In this document: in pieces, positions 5,585-7,454 of the stretch
How the letters are laid out: the number at the start of each line of letters is the position of its first letter
How positions within the stretch are numbered: the stretch's first letter is position 1
Notes under the pieces: generated by a model
Databases searched by the model: none
The model's input: only the letters and a program-made list of their open reading frames with translations
What the model was told of the DNA's origin: nothing
Assembly (NCBI GenBank): GCA_934202505.1
Contig: CAKPXW010000086.1
Location: forward strand, 1 to 7,454
Origin: an uncultured Bacilli bacterium
GTDB lineage: Bacteria > Bacillota_I > Bacilli_A > RFN20 > CAG-631
Length of the DNA stretch: 7,454 bases
Direction of reading: 5' to 3'
Position numbers and translations under genes: made by a program

Positions 5585-6028
5585 TATTTTTTTACTTATA
5601 GCTAAATTGAAAAGTATTGAATCAAGATATCTATATTGCTCAGTTATACTATTTCCCGGTAATTTTTCTTCTAATTTGTCATAGAAATCATCTTGACATA
5701 TTGAATAACATAAGTATCTAATTAACCAAATAGATAAATTTGTTGGAGATGAAACAATATTATTAATATCATTATTAAAAGATAGTTCTGGAAAAATAAG
5801 ATCTTGGTAAACTTTTACAATAAAACATAATTTATCATTATTCTTATGCTTTATTGTCTTTACTTGGTAGTTTAGTGAACTTAAAGGAAGTAATTGCTTA
5901 TTACACATTTTACTTGTTAAAGAAATTGTATCTATATCTTGTAAAATATATTTCATTGATTTTCTATAATTGTCTTTTAAAAATTTTATAACTTTAGTTT
6001 GTAAAGCATTATATTCATTCGTATTCAT
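5573..6028 (-). CDS. Hypothetical protein, 151 aa, not recognised
   Basis: I do not recognise a family. The product is 151 aa, with alternating charged helical stretches at the N-terminus (NEYNALQTKVIKFLKDNYRK), a central segment ending in QDLIFPELSF, a moderately hydrophobic stretch around 99-111 (SIWLIRYLCYSIC) and a helical C-terminus after LPGNS. There is no signal peptide or clear transmembrane segment. Cysteines lie at 42, 68, 107 and 111. I chose the ATG at 6028 because GGGTGA sits 5 nt upstream; a GTG at 6037 in the same frame would add MTN but lies within that ribosome binding site. An uninterrupted frame with a plausible start and ordinary protein composition supports a real gene. 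It is convergent with the radical SAM gene (12-nt overlap) and divergent from deoD. Confidence 0.65.
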   Translation of the reverse strand: MNTNEYNALQTKVIKFLKDNYRKSMKYILQDIDTISLTSKMCNKQLLPLSSLNYQVKTIKHKNNDKLCFIVKVYQDLIFPELSFNNDINNIVSSPTNLSIWLIRYLCYSICQDDFYDKLEEKLPGNSITEQYRYLDSILFNLAISKKILLS

Positions 6029-6033
6029 ATTTG

Positions 6034-6039
6034 TCACCC
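6034..6039 (-). promoter_or_regulatory. Ribosome binding site deciding the start of the 151-aa gene
   Basis: GGGTGA on the minus strand matches the GGTGA end of the ideal Shine-Dalgarno sequence and lies 5 nt before the ATG at 6028. The alternative GTG start (6035-6037) is part of this site, so the ATG is preferred. Confidence 0.5.
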
Positions 6040-6045
6040 ATCAAT

Positions 6046-6051
6046 AGTATA
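6046..6051 (-). promoter_or_regulatory. Possible -10 box for the 151-aa gene
   Basis: TATACT on the minus strand would place the start near 6039, at the edge of the ribosome binding site. No -35 box sits at a normal distance: a TCGACA (6074-6079) is close to consensus but 22 bp away. This is a weak call. Confidence 0.25.
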
Positions 6052-6101
6052 TGAAAAGAGAATAAAGAAAAATGTCGAAAAATATAAAACTTTAAAATTT
6101 A

Positions 6102-6130
6102 GTGAATTAATATTAAAAATAATATATAAT
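6102..6130 (+). promoter_or_regulatory. Candidate promoter of deoD
   Basis: A perfect TATAAT (6125-6130) faces right, with a weak -35 (GTGAAT, 6102-6107) at 17 bp. The start would be near 6137, giving a leader of about 21 nt that contains AAGGAG (6143-6148). The whole 6038-6157 divergent region is extremely AT-rich, and I see no operator palindrome or riboswitch in it. Confidence 0.45.
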
Positions 6131-6157
6131 TATTATTGAAATAAGGAGAACATAAAT

Positions 6158-6877
6158 ATGACAAATGAAAAATTTAATGGCACTCCACATAATCAAGGCA
6201 AGATTGGAGACTTTGCTAAAACAGTATTAATGCCAGGAGATCCACTTAGAGCAAAATATATTGCTGAAAATTTTCTTGAAAATGTTGTTCAAGTAAATTC
6301 AGTTAGGAATATGCTTGCTTTTACTGGAACTTATAAAGGAAAAAAAGTAACTGTAATGGGATCAGGAATGGGCATGCCATCTATTGGCATTTACTCATAT
6401 GAGTTATTTAAGTTTTATGGGGTTGAGCAAATTATTAGAATAGGATCGTGTGGTTCATATCAAGAAAATATTAATTTATTTGATGTAATTATTGCTCAAG
6501 GAAGTTGTACAGATTCATCTTTTGCAAATCAATATGAATTAGGTGGAACATTCTCAGCACTTGGATCATACGACTTGATAGAGAAAGCAGTAAGTGCTGC
6601 TAAAAAATTAAATGTTAATTATCATGTTGGTAATGTTCTTGCAAGTGATGTGTTTTATGGTACAAATCCTGATAAATGGAAAAAATGGGCGAAAATGGGT
6701 GTTCTTGCTGTAGAAATGGAAAGTTATGCTTTATATTGTAATGCTGCTTATCTTGGGAAAAAAGCTTTAACAATATTAACAGTTTCTGATTCTTTTACAT
6801 CACATCAAGAAACAACAGCTCAAGAAAGACAAACATCATTCACACAAATGATGGAAATTGCTTTAGAACTTGCATAA
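6158..6877 (+). CDS. deoD: Purine nucleoside phosphorylase, DeoD type
   Basis: The product (239 aa, cytoplasmic, normally a trimer of dimers) splits purine ribo- and deoxyribonucleosides with phosphate into free base and (deoxy)ribose-1-phosphate for salvage. Key residues of the E. coli enzyme are present with a constant +7 offset: His11 (TPHN), Gly27 and Arg31 (GDPLRAKYIAE), Arg50 (VRNMLAFTG), Arg94 and Ser97 (RIGSCGS), the VEMES block with Glu186 and Glu188, catalytic Asp211 (VSDSF) and Arg224 (ERQTSF). GSGMGMPSIGIYSYEL (68-83) is the family's conserved glycine-rich stretch. The ATG has AAGGAG 9 nt upstream. It is followed 19 nt later by the NERD gene, probably on the same transcript. The sugar phosphate it releases could be passed to a phosphopentomutase; none is visible here unless the PgcA-type mutase does this. 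Confidence 0.97.
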   Translation: MTNEKFNGTPHNQGKIGDFAKTVLMPGDPLRAKYIAENFLENVVQVNSVRNMLAFTGTYKGKKVTVMGSGMGMPSIGIYSYELFKFYGVEQIIRIGSCGSYQENINLFDVIIAQGSCTDSSFANQYELGGTFSALGSYDLIEKAVSAAKKLNVNYHVGNVLASDVFYGTNPDKWKKWAKMGVLAVEMESYALYCNAAYLGKKALTILTVSDSFTSHQETTAQERQTSFTQMMEIALELA

Positions 6878-6896
6878 TTTTAAATAAGGTTATTTT

Positions 6897-7454
6897 ATGT
6901 GGTATTACTATTTAATTGCAATTGGAATTATATTAGGAATTGCTTATCTTGTTTTCCATAAACAAATAACCTTTTTTGTCGTTGCTATAACAGGAAAAAG
7001 AAGAATACAACGAAATCTATATAAATCATGCAAAGCAAACGATTATTTGATTTTAAATGATTTATATTTTCCTGTTGATGGTGATCACTTAAGACATATA
7101 GATACTTTAATTTTCGGAACAAAATTTATATATGTAATTAAAGAAGTAAAACAGGCTGGCGAAATAAAAATTGGTATGGAAGATGCCTCATGGAGAGTTG
7201 TCTACAATAAACAATTAACCCATATCGAAAATCCAATTTTAAAAAATAGAAGAATTATTAGTAGAATCCTTCAAGTAGTACCTGGTATTGAAGAAAGAGA
7301 CATCATTAATATGGTAGTATTTACAAAGACTTGTAAATTTGATCCAATCAATTACAATAATAAAGAATTTGTTTTAAAAGAAAACGAAGTAATGAAAGCA
7401 ATAGAAACAATTGAAAAAAATATTGATATTGATGTTTTTGATAATGATGAAGTA
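6897..7454 (+). CDS. NERD-domain protein with N-terminal membrane anchor (partial, 3' end outside window)
   Basis: 186 codons are open to the right edge with no stop, so the C-terminus is missing. A hydrophobic segment at about residues 2-20 (YYYLIAIGIILGIAYLVF), with more hydrophobic residues to about 31, is followed by a basic stretch (GKRRIQR), which suggests a membrane anchor with the rest in the cytoplasm. Residues about 34-145 match the nuclease-related domain: DYLILNDLYFP, HIDTLIFGTKFIYVIKEVK and NPILKNRRI correspond to its QIDH..., ExK and NPLxQN blocks. Candidate PD-(D/E)xK residues are Asp69, Glu83 and Lys85. The ATG has AAGG 7 nt upstream and lies 19 nt after deoD, so the two are probably co-transcribed. 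NERD proteins are poorly characterised, and nuclease activity is a family-level prediction. A further C-terminal domain could lie beyond the window. Confidence 0.8.
   Translation, partial: MWYYYLIAIGIILGIAYLVFHKQITFFVVAITGKRRIQRNLYKSCKANDYLILNDLYFPVDGDHLRHIDTLIFGTKFIYVIKEVKQAGEIKIGMEDASWRVVYNKQLTHIENPILKNRRIISRILQVVPGIEERDIINMVVFTKTCKFDPINYNNKEFVLKENEVMKAIETIEKNIDIDVFDNDEV

Noticed and set aside
6038..6157. Purine riboswitch upstream of deoD
   Set aside because: The region is short and nearly pure A/T, with none of the conserved loop sequences or stems of a purine aptamer, and the predicted leader is only about 21 nt.

Overview
This is an AT-rich window. By eye it is well below 35% G+C, and fba looks somewhat richer than its neighbours. 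It has tightly packed genes, GGAGG-type ribosome binding sites, TATAAT promoters and TAA stop codons throughout. The protein families are Gram-positive-like: a TIGR01212 radical SAM enzyme, a PgcA-type sugar mutase, DeoD, a NERD protein and a long-form class II aldolase. This suggests a low-GC Bacillota or Mycoplasmatota-like bacterium, such as an uncultured gut Bacilli/Mollicutes or Erysipelotrichales-type lineage; that is inference. No intact gene contains an in-frame TGA and Trp is encoded by TGG, so the standard bacterial code applies rather than the Mycoplasma code.

Layout. Positions 1-113 hold several short hairpins, including a probable leftward terminator. Class II fructose-bisphosphate aldolase (fba, minus strand) follows, with a clear promoter and a 21-bp palindrome directly behind its -35 box. 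Positions 1198 to about 1858 hold the decayed remains of a short-chain dehydrogenase/reductase gene, also on the minus strand. From about 1898, rightward promoters serve a compact operon: an RluA-family pseudouridine synthase, a phospho-sugar mutase (20-nt overlap) and a radical SAM protein (1-nt gap). A convergent 151-residue protein of unknown function (minus strand) overlaps the end of that operon by 12 nt. A short AT-rich divergent region then leads to deoD and, 19 nt later, a membrane-anchored NERD-domain protein that runs off the right edge.

Functionally this is mostly core metabolism and RNA modification. DeoD releases (deoxy)ribose-1-phosphate from purine nucleosides, the mutase interconverts hexose (perhaps also pentose) 1- and 6/5-phosphates, and aldolase sits in glycolysis. 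The pseudouridine synthase and radical SAM protein probably act on rRNA and tRNA. I see no phage, IS, CRISPR or defence island and no convincing new multi-gene system. The points most worth a second look are the control region of fba, the heavily decayed SDR gene, the unrecognised 151-residue protein and the structured left edge.
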